A DNA stretch of 8,118 bases from Desulfocapsaceae bacterium (GTDB lineage Bacteria > Desulfobacterota > Desulfobulbia > Desulfobulbales > Desulfocapsaceae). A program made the translations under genes and the position numbers. Positions 1-6,387 of this stretch are shown one piece after another. The notes beneath the pieces were generated by a model. The model ran no database searches. It was not told the DNA's origin and worked only from the letters and a program-made list of their open reading frames with translations. The stretch lies in NCBI GenBank assembly GCA_029934775.1, contig JAOZLO010000108.1, positions 1 to 8,118 of the forward strand. The letters are read 5' to 3'. Every line of letters begins with the position of its first letter. The stretch's first letter is position 1.

Positions 1-285
1 GTACTGTTTTTTTAAAACCAGCGATTTGTGGGGAAGGAAAAAGCAGCAGAAAACACCCCACTCCAAAACATATCTCCAGCAGAGACGCCGACCACAACAG
101 CGTATTCGGCCAAAGCCCGAGAGAGGTTTCCACTGATTTTTATCGTTCAATTAAAGAGGCATAGCGTCTCCTGTTTTCACCGGTGCATATCTGTCGTGGT
201 CGTGAGATACGCTGTTTGTGATCAAGCAGTTCCTTCCAGTTGGCTATACACCTCCACAATATTCATTTTGCGAAACAGATTTGGC
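1..285. other. Left-edge region without a recognisable gene
   Basis: I find no convincing gene here. A plus-strand frame beginning with GTG at 28 runs about 100 codons. Its composition does not look like a real protein (runs of Val, scattered Cys and Arg, no domain), it has no ribosome binding site, and its 3' part lies antisense to the gene remnant at 286-480. A short minus-strand frame (about 13-145) gives a hydrophobic stretch including AEYAVVVGVSAGDMFW. It has no start codon and is too short to assign. An inverted repeat, gtgggg (28-33) and ccccac (56-61), has a 22-base loop and no T-run, so I do not call it a terminator. Confidence 0.5.
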
Positions 286-480
286 CTATTCTTTGCCCCA
301 AAGCTCTTTAAGTTTAATCACCAACGATAAAGTCTTCTAAAATTTCCTGTCCAGACGGGTTTCATAGCGAGAGAGCCTCTCCACTACCGGCAGATTGAGA
401 CCCTCTCCAACCACTTGGTGCTTGATTTCAACCTGATGAAGGATTTGTGCAAGCTTTCCCTGGCGATTCGGCTGAAGCCT
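286..480 (-). pseudogene. Decayed 3' end of a gene of unknown function
   Basis: Read on the minus strand from 480 to 286, one frame gives a protein-like sequence that includes LPVVERLSRYETRLDRKF. It then meets an in-frame TAG at about 337-339 and continues as KTLSLVIKLKELWGKE before TAA-type closure at 286-288 (TAG). The two halves read as one amphipathic, charged helix interrupted by a stop. The pattern RYET-x-LDR-x-F followed by LxxLxxL resembles the C-terminus of a family of uncharacterised bacterial proteins I know only from memory. There is a stop just upstream (481-483) and no start codon or ribosome binding site, so the 5' part is missing or lies in another frame. I cannot name a function. 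It could also be a chance frame, but continuation in the same register past the stop argues for decay. Confidence 0.4.
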
Positions 481-513
481 TCATGCGTAGGTTCCGCTCT
501 GTCTGGATAGCTT

Positions 514-531
514 GAATATATATAACATATT
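514..531 (+). promoter_or_regulatory. AT-rich possible -10 region before the K+ channel gene
   Basis: The stretch gaatatatataacatat lies directly before the channel ATG and contains TATAAC (521-526), a fair match to a sigma-70 -10 box. No convincing -35 box sits about 17 bases upstream. If this is the -10, the transcript would start within a few bases of the ATG, giving a leaderless or nearly leaderless message. That would fit the absence of a Shine-Dalgarno sequence. This is weak evidence from base composition and spacing only. Confidence 0.2.
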
Positions 532-537
532 TCCGTC

Positions 538-1530
538 ATGGATTATTTAAAGCTTAAATTGTCGTTGTTCCTTCTCTTTTTAACCATTTCCTTTGGGACT
601 TTTGGGTATGTTGTAGTAGAGGATATGCCTGTTTTTGATGCATTTTATATGACGTTAATTACTATTAGTACTGTTGGCTTTTCAGAGGTGAGGCCCCTCC
701 ATCCTCTGGGCAGAGCAATCACCCTTGTTATTATCGTTTGTGGTATCAGCCTGCTAACTTATACGCTTGGGCAGGTGGCAAAAATATTTGTCGAAGGTGA
801 GTTGAGAGAAATTCTTGGGAGGAGGAAATTGGAAAAACAGATTGCAGCGTTAAGAGACCATTATATCGTCTGTGGGTATGGAAGAATTGGTTCTACAATT
901 GTGCGAGAGCTTGTGGGCGAAAATGTTCCTCTTGTGGTAATTGAACAGGATGCTGAGCAGATAGAGGAACTGGAAGCGGAAAATATACTCTATCTGAACA
1001 TGGATGCGACCTCGGATGAATCTTTGGTTACAGCAGGTTTGCAGTCAGCAAAGGGGCTTGTGACAGCAGTCAGCTCTGATGCGGATAATGTTTTTATAGC
1101 TCTTTCCGCCAAAGGTCTACGGCCGGATATTTTTATTCTTGCGCGTGCATCTGGTGTCAGCGGTGAGAGTAAACTGTTGCGGGCAGGTGCAACTCGAGTA
1201 GTCTGTCCATATCAGATGGGTGCGAAACGGATGGCTGAGATTCTGCAAAAACCCACTGTCATTGACTTTTTAGATCAAGCCATGATGAAAAGTGAACTCG
1301 GCCTGCGGATGGGAGAGGCTGTTGTTGCCGAAAAATCTGTTATTGCTGGTAAAACGGTAATGAACAGCAATCTCAGGCAGGAGTTTGGTGTGATCATTGT
1401 TGCTATAAAAAAAGCATCGGGAGAAATGATTTATAACCCCGGTCCCCATGAACAGTTTCATTCCGGTGATGTCATTGTGGTTATCGGCAAAACAAAAGAA
1501 CTTGAAAGAATGGCTAAGATAATTGGCTGA
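538..1530 (+). CDS. Two-helix potassium channel with RCK (TrkA-N/TrkA-C) domain
   Basis: This 330-residue protein is a predicted ligand-gated K+ channel of the inner membrane, of the MthK-like architecture. A first membrane helix spans about residues 6-27. It is followed by a pore helix and the selectivity filter TISTVGFSE (42-50), then a second helix at about 59-85. The filter reads TVGF with S-E after it, rather than the textbook TVGYGD, a variation seen in other bacterial channels. The cytoplasmic part starts at about residue 108 with YIVCGYGRIGST. Its GxGxxG at 113-118, with an acidic residue after the next strand (VVIEQD, E136), is a Rossmann fold for NAD(H) or another nucleotide. About 245-330 forms the RCK-C domain, ending in a typical beta-rich segment with DVIVVIGK. 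The length is normal for the family. The ATG at 538 has no clear Shine-Dalgarno sequence; the AT-rich run before it (514-531) may be promoter. The gene faces the minus-strand permease tail to tail. Confidence 0.93.
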   Translation: MDYLKLKLSLFLLFLTISFGTFGYVVVEDMPVFDAFYMTLITISTVGFSEVRPLHPLGRAITLVIIVCGISLLTYTLGQVAKIFVEGELREILGRRKLEKQIAALRDHYIVCGYGRIGSTIVRELVGENVPLVVIEQDAEQIEELEAENILYLNMDATSDESLVTAGLQSAKGLVTAVSSDADNVFIALSAKGLRPDIFILARASGVSGESKLLRAGATRVVCPYQMGAKRMAEILQKPTVIDFLDQAMMKSELGLRMGEAVVAEKSVIAGKTVMNSNLRQEFGVIIVAIKKASGEMIYNPGPHEQFHSGDVIVVIGKTKELERMAKIIG

Positions 1531-1756
1531 TTATGTGAAATAGAGGTTGAATTTGTGATCATGTAGGTTTAATTTCCGCCGTTTTACGGAGAGTAGGTTG
1601 GATAAGTTCATTACTGAACAAATTGCTGGAGGAAACAGTCTACGCCTTCATTGGAAACCTTGCCTCACCAGCAGTACCTGCACACATAGGAAATCCGCTT
1701 ACAGTGACGACAGGAAAAAAAAAGATTTGCTCATTTGTACACTGAAATGTGGTAGC

Positions 1757-1860
1757 AGAAAAAATGAAGAATATAAAAACAAAAGAATAAAAAACAGGAA
1801 GGAAAAGGAATTCTAATAAAGGATGAAAAGAAAAAGAAGAAAAAAGAGTAGGAGGGGAGG
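1757..1860 (+). repeat. Purine-rich low-complexity tract
   Basis: The plus strand is almost entirely A and G for about 100 bases, with only scattered C and T, and ends in aggaggggagg. It is imperfect and has no fixed repeat unit. The tract lies in the convergent gap, so it would be A/G-rich RNA in channel read-through and U/C-rich RNA in permease read-through. A U-rich 3' region on the minus strand could help end permease transcription, but that is inference. Confidence 0.6.
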
Positions 1861-1865
1861 TTACT

Positions 1866-1925
1866 CCGCCGGATTGGGGATACGTGTAGTCACCGAAGGA
1901 GAGTTAAGTAAATCTCGGCGGTGAC
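1866..1925. other. Inverted repeats with two competing pairings
   Basis: The arms gtcaccg (1889-1895) and cggtgac (1919-1925) are perfect reverse complements. An inner gaga/tctc pairing (1899-1902 with 1913-1916) closes a loop of about ten bases. A second arm, ccgccg (1866-1871), is a perfect complement of cggcgg (1916-1921), which overlaps the first right arm, so the two pairings exclude each other. No T-run follows on either strand. It lies just past the permease stop codon in the permease direction, so a 3' UTR structure or weak terminator is possible. Confidence 0.4.
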
Positions 1926-1971
1926 AGTCTTCTATCGAGCCATTAAGGTGGAGGGCAAAGAGCCAGAACGT

Positions 1972-3396
1972 TCAATGGCTGAAGCTGATAGGCTGCTGAC
2001 CTCCAGCGACCCACTTCTTCTTGAGGTAATAGGCCATTACAATGCCCAGGCCAACAATTACCCACCCTTCATAACGACCCATGTTAACAACCAATGCGAA
2101 CGCAACCATCAGAAGGCCCGGTATGGCAAGCACGAGGTAATATGTCTGTGTATAGAAGGCGAATTTGACTGCCGCGGTGAGGCTCAGAAGAAATCCGACG
2201 AGTACGGAAATGGCATAGAAAGCAACAATTTTGAGTTCATTCGCGCCAAAACCAAGGGTGATCAGGATTGCCAATCCATGAACCACAAAAATAGATCGAT
2301 AGTCGATACCATTGGGATTACTCAAGTAAGGCGGCAATGCTTTTGAGCGGACCAATGTACGCAACATACCACTTCCTGCCACGGCCCCACTAGCCGCCCC
2401 CGACAACAGGATACCAACGGAAAACAGTGTCAGAGCCTGGGCTCCAAAACTCCCCGGCAACAGTTTCGAACGGGTCCAGAGATTGAACAGTGTGTTCTTA
2501 TGGCTCGGTTCCAACTCCAGGATACGGGTAGTGTTAGCGATATCGTAGGTAACAAAGCTGGTGAATAACAGCACCGCGACAACAGTTCCCACACCCATAG
2601 CGATCCTCGCCCACTGCGGCTTGTCTTCTTCGTGGGACAATCCGGCTACGCTGGCCTCAAATCCGGTAAGCAGTGCAAAACCACGTACCGCGCCGAACAA
2701 TATAACCACAATCATTGCAAATCCGGACAACCCTGAATGGTCGGGGATGTTAATGTCGTGAGCGATGGGCATCAATTCCTTGGCGTTGGGCAGGATCGGG
2801 AGAAACACCGTATATAGAACAAAGCCCATAAATCCGAATGTCATGAGCGCAAAGATATAACGCCCTTTATCGCCCAGACGCATTACTGCGGCTACAGCAA
2901 CCCCGACGATCAATGCCAGGCCGAGGCGATCCACCAGGGCGCTATAGTCGCCAAAGTCCACGCCAAAGGTGAAACCTAGAGATACCAGGGCAGCAACGGT
3001 CGCGGCCATGGTGATCGAATCGGTAAGTATGAAATCCTGAATCAGACTGGCTGCGGCCAGCATGGCCGGCTTGACCCCCAGCATCTCATAAATTAAGCCC
3101 GGGCCCCCTTCTCCTTTGTTAAAGCGGATACCGATGGCGATATAGCCCAGCGATACAGAGACTGCCACTGCTATGACAAACAACATCGTAGGGACGATCA
3201 GTGAATAACCGACTGTTCCAAGGGCACTCTCGATGGCATAAAAAGGGCTGGTTGCAGGATCGGAAACAATCAGTCCGATATAGGCAAAGATAGCGATGAG
3301 AAGTGAAAACATACTAAGATTGCCAGCCTTAACGGCGGGATTGGCTATCAACTCTTGGCCATTGTTGTCCATGATGTCCACCGTCTTTTTATTCAC
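1972..3396 (-). CDS. APC-superfamily permease, possibly a K+ or amino-acid transporter
   Basis: This 474-residue polytopic membrane protein has about twelve hydrophobic segments, the first at about residues 28-46 and the last at about 443-458, then a short basic tail (YYLKKKWVAGG). Features of the amino acid-polyamine-cation superfamily include ATSPFYAIESALG (48-60) and the conserved helix-6-like segment RGFALLTGFEASVAGLSHEE (238-257). The segment NKGEGGPGLIYEML (93-106) recalls the NKGEGG stretch of KUP-type potassium transporters, and the helix-6 region recalls KimA-like K+ importers. Substrate is therefore uncertain between K+ and an amino acid. The start is GTG at 3396: GAGG (3403-3406) sits six bases before it, and the start overlaps the end of the stress-protein gene by 8 bp, so the two are probably translationally coupled. 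An ATG at 3372 is an alternative with a poorer ribosome binding site. By eye, codon use is more GC-rich than in the FrhB-like neighbour. Confidence 0.85.
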   Translation of the reverse strand: MNKKTVDIMDNNGQELIANPAVKAGNLSMFSLLIAIFAYIGLIVSDPATSPFYAIESALGTVGYSLIVPTMLFVIAVAVSVSLGYIAIGIRFNKGEGGPGLIYEMLGVKPAMLAAASLIQDFILTDSITMAATVAALVSLGFTFGVDFGDYSALVDRLGLALIVGVAVAAVMRLGDKGRYIFALMTFGFMGFVLYTVFLPILPNAKELMPIAHDINIPDHSGLSGFAMIVVILFGAVRGFALLTGFEASVAGLSHEEDKPQWARIAMGVGTVVAVLLFTSFVTYDIANTTRILELEPSHKNTLFNLWTRSKLLPGSFGAQALTLFSVGILLSGAASGAVAGSGMLRTLVRSKALPPYLSNPNGIDYRSIFVVHGLAILITLGFGANELKIVAFYAISVLVGFLLSLTAAVKFAFYTQTYYLVLAIPGLLMVAFALVVNMGRYEGWVIVGLGIVMAYYLKKKWVAGGQQPISFSH

Positions 3397-3829
3397 CGGT
3401 TACCTCATCATGGACGTGATGAACAGTGACCACCGGGCAGGGTGCTTCAGCGATAATCCTTCTGTAGTTTGAGCCGAAAATGATTTCGCCAATGGACGAA
3501 CGTACTTTAAAGCCTATCACCATCTCGTCGACCTCATGCTCGATAGCGAAACGAACAAGGTCGACACCGGGATCACTCCTCCGGACAATGAGATGTACCT
3601 CGTAGGGGATGTCTTCCTTCTCGAGTTTGGCCTTCAGTTTATCCAGACGTGCTTTAGCTTCCGCATTAGCTACGTTGCCCTCCCGGTCAAGAGAATGCCC
3701 GACAATTGAGCTAACGACGTAGAGTTTAGCACCAAACACTTTGGCGTGTTTAATTGCTACCTGGGTCACCTTATTTGAGGTAAAATACAGGTTGTAGCCA
3801 AGCATTATTATAGGTTGTTTGTCCGTCAT
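3389..3829 (-). CDS. Universal stress protein (UspA) family
   Basis: This is a 146-residue single-domain universal stress protein, the usual length for the family, with the alternating strand-helix pattern of the UspA fold. The C-terminal half has VDEMVIGFKVRSS (100-112), then IIFGSNYRRII (116-126) and APCPVVTVH (129-137), a classic UspA ending. The ATP-binding pattern G-2x-G-9x-G(S/T) is incomplete: G106 and G119-S120 are present but the middle glycine is V109. The N-terminal strand (IIMLGYNL) also lacks the usual aspartate, so nucleotide binding may be weak or absent. I chose the ATG at 3829 because GGAAGGA (3834-3840) precedes it with good spacing. The frame opens ten codons earlier at 3859, but that ATG lacks a ribosome binding site. 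The gene overlaps the downstream permease by 8 bp, which suggests a cytoplasmic regulator or partner of that transporter. Confidence 0.9.
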   Translation of the reverse strand: MTDKQPIIMLGYNLYFTSNKVTQVAIKHAKVFGAKLYVVSSIVGHSLDREGNVANAEAKARLDKLKAKLEKEDIPYEVHLIVRRSDPGVDLVRFAIEHEVDEMVIGFKVRSSIGEIIFGSNYRRIIAEAPCPVVTVHHVHDEVTGE

Positions 3830-3833
3830 GTTG

Positions 3834-3840
3834 TCCTTCC
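3834..3840 (-). promoter_or_regulatory. Ribosome binding site deciding the stress-protein start
   Basis: On the minus strand GGAAGGA lies four bases before the ATG at 3829. It favours this start over the in-frame ATG at 3859, which has no comparable site. Confidence 0.7.
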
Positions 3841-3859
3841 AATTAATGAGAATTGCCAT

Positions 3860-3989
3860 TTAAATGCGGTCTTTAAAAACAGTCTCCTGATATTCAACAA
3901 ACCTATGAAGAGAAGGCCATATACTATCTTTTTCATCCAACTCAGCCAGAGGTGTTACATGAGATTCGGATAAGCACAGCCAGAAAGGA
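3860..3989 (-). other. Gap holding the tail of an unassigned short reading frame
   Basis: Between the FrhB-like gene and the stress-protein gene a minus-strand frame runs from ATG 4051 to a TAA at 3860-3862 (63 codons), starting inside the 3' end of the FrhB-like gene in a different frame. Its second half, about VTPLAELDEKDSIWPSL onward, has ordinary protein-like composition. It is in the same frame as the stress protein and is separated from the ATG at 3859 by one stop codon. I see no ribosome binding site for it and no family resemblance. It may be chance, a shifted remnant of the upstream gene's C-terminus, or a small unknown protein. I found no terminator in the gap. Confidence 0.3.
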
Positions 3990-5303
3990 TTAATTATTCT
4001 GATAGTTGCAAAACATTTTTTTACGACAAAGGTTAACCCGCTCAAAGCCATTTGCAGCTCTGGAAAAAATGAATTTCAACAATATTTTTCGAGATAGGGA
4101 TCCTCGTAATAACAATTCCAACCTTAACATCCTCTCTTTACGCTTTGCCTTTCGAGTTGGTGGAATTAAAGGAAAATGGTACTCAGGAACCGGCTGACCA
4201 TTTTTTTTCAATCTACTGATTCGGGCAAAAGCACGAGTTTTTTTTCGATTTGCCATATTGGCTGTTCGCTCGGAGTAGCGATCAGGTGGTAGACTGTACA
4301 GCTTTATCTCCATGGCTTCTTCGGCTTGTTGCAGTATTTTTTTCCCTTTTTCGGTTCTTTGGGAAACCAGGGTACACTGTACCAGTTTACTGAAATCTTC
4401 CCTGTAGTCCTGAGCCCAGAAATCACCGAAACTTAAATCTGCGAATTCTGCAAGTGCATCAACACAGACAAAACAGCGGAGAGCACCATAAATTTTAAAC
4501 AACACATTCAAAATGGTTGTATACAGAGTAGTGTGAAGGAGAATCCCCCTGCCCTCTTTATTAACAACATGAAAGCCACCCGGCCATCTACCTCCACGGA
4601 AGTCAAACCTCATGATATCGCTTGCATTGATACCTTTACTTTTCAAAATATCCCGTTGAATAAATGGCTCCAAAATACAGTGGCAATACAATCCCAGTAC
4701 GCAGAATATTTTTTTTTCAAGCAAGGGATCACAGGCCATGAGTTTACGCAGCCCCTGTACCTGGCACGGTAGTCCTACAACTGCAAATCGCCCTTTTTTT
4801 TTGCGAACAGTTTGCAGGGCTTCCATCGAGGAGGAGATGCAATATTTTGATTTTGCAGCATCAATAATTTCTTCCGAAGTGGTTGCCAGCAAACCTTTTG
4901 TCTTGCAGGGATCATCATGATCAAAGACCGTAACTACCGCACCATCGATTATTTTATTCTTCAGAAGATACAGAAGTAACCCGGTAATCAGAGCACCACT
5001 GGTACCTGTTGCCCGAATCTGCCCATCAGTCGCATGCCCAACAAACATTTTTTCAACGTGTCCCTGAAGATCATCGGGGACATAATTGCCATTAAAAACC
5101 TGACGTGATAACAGCGGAAGATCAACTTCCGCACCGGGACAACACCGGATGCAAATCCCGCAATTGGTGCATTTGTCAATTAATTCTGGATAATTATCGT
5201 ACCTCAAACCTATGGCTGCAACAGGGCAGCCACCCACGCATATACCACATCTGCTACATAAGCCAGGTTCTATTACCTTGCTATAAAGAACCTCAAAATT
5301 CAT
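3990..5303 (-). CDS. Ferredoxin-type FrhB/FdhB-family flavoprotein (coenzyme F420 hydrogenase/dehydrogenase beta subunit-like)
   Basis: This 437-residue cytoplasmic redox protein starts with a two-cluster ferredoxin: C16-SR-C19-GI-C22-VGG-C26-P and C45-TN-C48-GI-C51-IRC-C55-P, each a complete CxxCxxCxxxCP motif for a [4Fe-4S] cluster. The FrhB N-domain follows (TGTSGALITGLLLYLL, 99-114; GLPCQVQGLRK, 177-187), then the C-domain with RCFVCVDALAEFADLSFGD (276-294). In methanogens this family binds FAD and passes electrons to F420. In bacteria it also acts in ferredoxin-linked complexes and appears in polysaccharide clusters, so the partner here is unknown. The last 110 or so residues are a basic extension beyond the conserved core. 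ATG 5303 is supported by AGAGG (5310-5314). It follows the kinase-like gene by 117 bases on the same strand, and a role with the hydrogenase-like complex upstream is inferred from order only. Confidence 0.88.
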   Translation of the reverse strand: MNFEVLYSKVIEPGLCSRCGICVGGCPVAAIGLRYDNYPELIDKCTNCGICIRCCPGAEVDLPLLSRQVFNGNYVPDDLQGHVEKMFVGHATDGQIRATGTSGALITGLLLYLLKNKIIDGAVVTVFDHDDPCKTKGLLATTSEEIIDAAKSKYCISSSMEALQTVRKKKGRFAVVGLPCQVQGLRKLMACDPLLEKKIFCVLGLYCHCILEPFIQRDILKSKGINASDIMRFDFRGGRWPGGFHVVNKEGRGILLHTTLYTTILNVLFKIYGALRCFVCVDALAEFADLSFGDFWAQDYREDFSKLVQCTLVSQRTEKGKKILQQAEEAMEIKLYSLPPDRYSERTANMANRKKTRAFARISRLKKNGQPVPEYHFPLIPPTRKAKRKERMLRLELLLRGSLSRKILLKFIFSRAANGFERVNLCRKKMFCNYQNN

Positions 5304-5420
5304 AGGAAACCTCTGGTCATTCTTCTGTTCAAATTGGTTATAATTCGACTAACGATTATTCAGTATCAACTAAATATACTTATCAGTGCAAAAAAATTTT
5401 CCTGCTCAATATATTGCCCT
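5304..5420 (-). promoter_or_regulatory. AT-rich leader before the FrhB-like gene
   Basis: This 117-base gap is very AT-rich. On the minus strand it holds the palindrome caatatattg (5407-5416), a T-run (5391-5397) soon after the kinase-like gene, and several TATA-like hexamers. It could hold a weak terminator and a separate promoter for the FrhB-like gene. I could not fix a -35/-10 pair with normal spacing. AACCAATTT (5331-5339) also occurs before the kinase-like gene. Confidence 0.3.
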
Positions 5421-6257
5421 TTAGCTGATATTATAAAATGGATTGATGTGGTCATTTTTGGCTTTCACTGGTTTAGCAAAAACGACATCTTTTAAGTCGT
5501 AGGCAAGAATTAGCTTTTCTGCAGTTTTTTGGCGAATCTCTTTGTCGTTTTTCAGACCACCATCTAGATTTCCAAGGGTGACCACTCTGTCTTTGATGTT
5601 CACAGTAGCACGAGGAGCAATATCCACAATTTTAGCGTGGATGCTGGCGACTAAAGCTTGTTCTTTGAGGAGTGCAGTCGATTTAGCGGTCGCATCAAAT
5701 ATACCCTGCTGAATGATCCCCTCCAGGACTCCAACGACATCTTCGACAGTCATGATATCAACACGCAAAACAAGATCGTAGAGATTGCAATTCCAACTGT
5801 CCTTTCCGTAAAGGCTCATGCCCCATTTGCGTCTCTCATCATCATCTTTTTTCAGTATATATCTGGCCTCTTCTGCTGAAGAGTTTTCACGTTTCATCTC
5901 CTCTTTGATGCGATCCTCCATGTCGGCAATAATTCTTACCTTTATGGTATGGTCAATCCCCTGGAGGAAGAAATGTCCGGACAGTCCATGATAGACTATA
6001 TTGTCATTCACCATGTGTTTGAGAAAGGCGGCACGGAAATAGCTCATGTAACGTTCCCTGCCGTGATTGAAACGGTCAAGGACGAATGGTGCATCATGGA
6101 GAGCTTTGACCAGGCGTATTTCAGGTATAGAAAATTCTTGGCAGGTTTCCAGTAAGATATCTCTGGAAACACATTCATAATCAAGTTTTGCAGCAATTGC
6201 TTCAGCGACTTCCTTACCTCGGCTGTAGGATCCTCTTGAAATTGTAATAATAGCCAT
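5421..6257 (-). CDS. Cytidylate-kinase-like P-loop protein with BON-like C-terminus
   Basis: This 278-residue protein begins with ITISRGSYSRGKEVAEAIAA (4-23), matching the opening of the cytidylate-kinase-like family (a nucleoside-phosphate kinase fold). The phosphate loop reads GSYSRGKE: glycine and lysine are kept (G9, G14, K15), but the usual Ser/Thr after the lysine is E16. Next comes the LDYECVSRDIL segment typical of the family and, at about 100-170, a region rich in Arg, Asp and Glu with DRIKEEMKRE and DDDERRKWGMSLYG that resembles a lid region. About residues 204-267 resemble a BON domain (IHAKI, then VNIKDRVVTLG, ending LKDVVFAKPV), so a lipid- or protein-binding tail is possible. 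True CMP kinases are about 225 residues, so this is probably a paralogue of unknown substrate. The start is firm: AAGGAG lies six bases before the ATG. It lies downstream of the hydrogenase-like genes after a 130-base gap. Confidence 0.82.
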   Translation of the reverse strand: MAIITISRGSYSRGKEVAEAIAAKLDYECVSRDILLETCQEFSIPEIRLVKALHDAPFVLDRFNHGRERYMSYFRAAFLKHMVNDNIVYHGLSGHFFLQGIDHTIKVRIIADMEDRIKEEMKRENSSAEEARYILKKDDDERRKWGMSLYGKDSWNCNLYDLVLRVDIMTVEDVVGVLEGIIQQGIFDATAKSTALLKEQALVASIHAKIVDIAPRATVNIKDRVVTLGNLDGGLKNDKEIRQKTAEKLILAYDLKDVVFAKPVKAKNDHINPFYNIS

Positions 6258-6263
6258 ACCGTG

Positions 6264-6269
6264 CTCCTT
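6264..6269 (-). promoter_or_regulatory. Ribosome binding site of the kinase-like gene
   Basis: On the minus strand AAGGAG lies six bases before the ATG at 6257. This is the clearest Shine-Dalgarno sequence in the window. Confidence 0.75.
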
Positions 6270-6329
6270 ATTAAATTGGTTGACGCGAGAGGTCGTAACC
6301 TTTTGAAAAAATGTCCAATTTCTTAAAGC

Positions 6330-6349
6330 AAATCCACCGTTGGTGATTT
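6330..6349. other. Small hairpin between the small-subunit and kinase-like genes
   Basis: The sequence aaatccaccgttggtgattt folds into an eight-pair stem (aaat-c-acc with ggtgattt) with one bulged C and a three-base loop. It is not followed by a T-run on either strand, so it is not a standard terminator. It might be an RNA-processing or stability element that separates expression of the complex from the downstream genes; this is inference. Confidence 0.35.
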
Positions 6350-6387
6350 ATAAAATATGTATCTTTCTACAAAAAAAATACTCGGTA

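Larger units (their letters stand above)
1531..1971. other. Convergent intergenic region, no gene
   Basis: This 441-base gap lies between the ends of the channel gene (+) and the permease gene (-). A frame at 1598-1816 begins with TTG and ends in a Lys/Arg/Glu-rich run created by the purine tract. It shows no domain or ribosome binding site, so I do not call it a gene. The region contains a purine-rich tract (about 1757-1860) and a hairpin-forming block (1866-1925), listed separately. No standard GC-stem plus T-run terminator was found for either flanking gene. Confidence 0.7.

Noticed and set aside
13..145. Membrane-protein fragment on the minus strand (AEYAVVVGVSAGDMFW)
   Set aside because: Short, without a start codon, and only loosely reminiscent of LysE-type exporters. 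Likely chance.
28..330. A 100-codon plus-strand frame with GTG start
   Set aside because: No ribosome binding site, no domain, non-protein-like composition, and overlap with a better-supported minus-strand remnant.
1598..1816. A 72-codon plus-strand frame with TTG start
   Set aside because: Its Lys/Arg/Glu-rich second half comes from the purine tract. No family resemblance or ribosome binding site.
3830..3859. Ten-residue N-terminal extension of the stress protein
   Set aside because: The ATG at 3859 has no ribosome binding site, and the UspA fold begins after the ATG at 3829.
5388..5405. Terminator-like pairing gcaggaaaa with tttttttgc after the kinase-like gene
   Set aside because: The arms touch with no loop and depend on G-U pairs, so it cannot fold as written.
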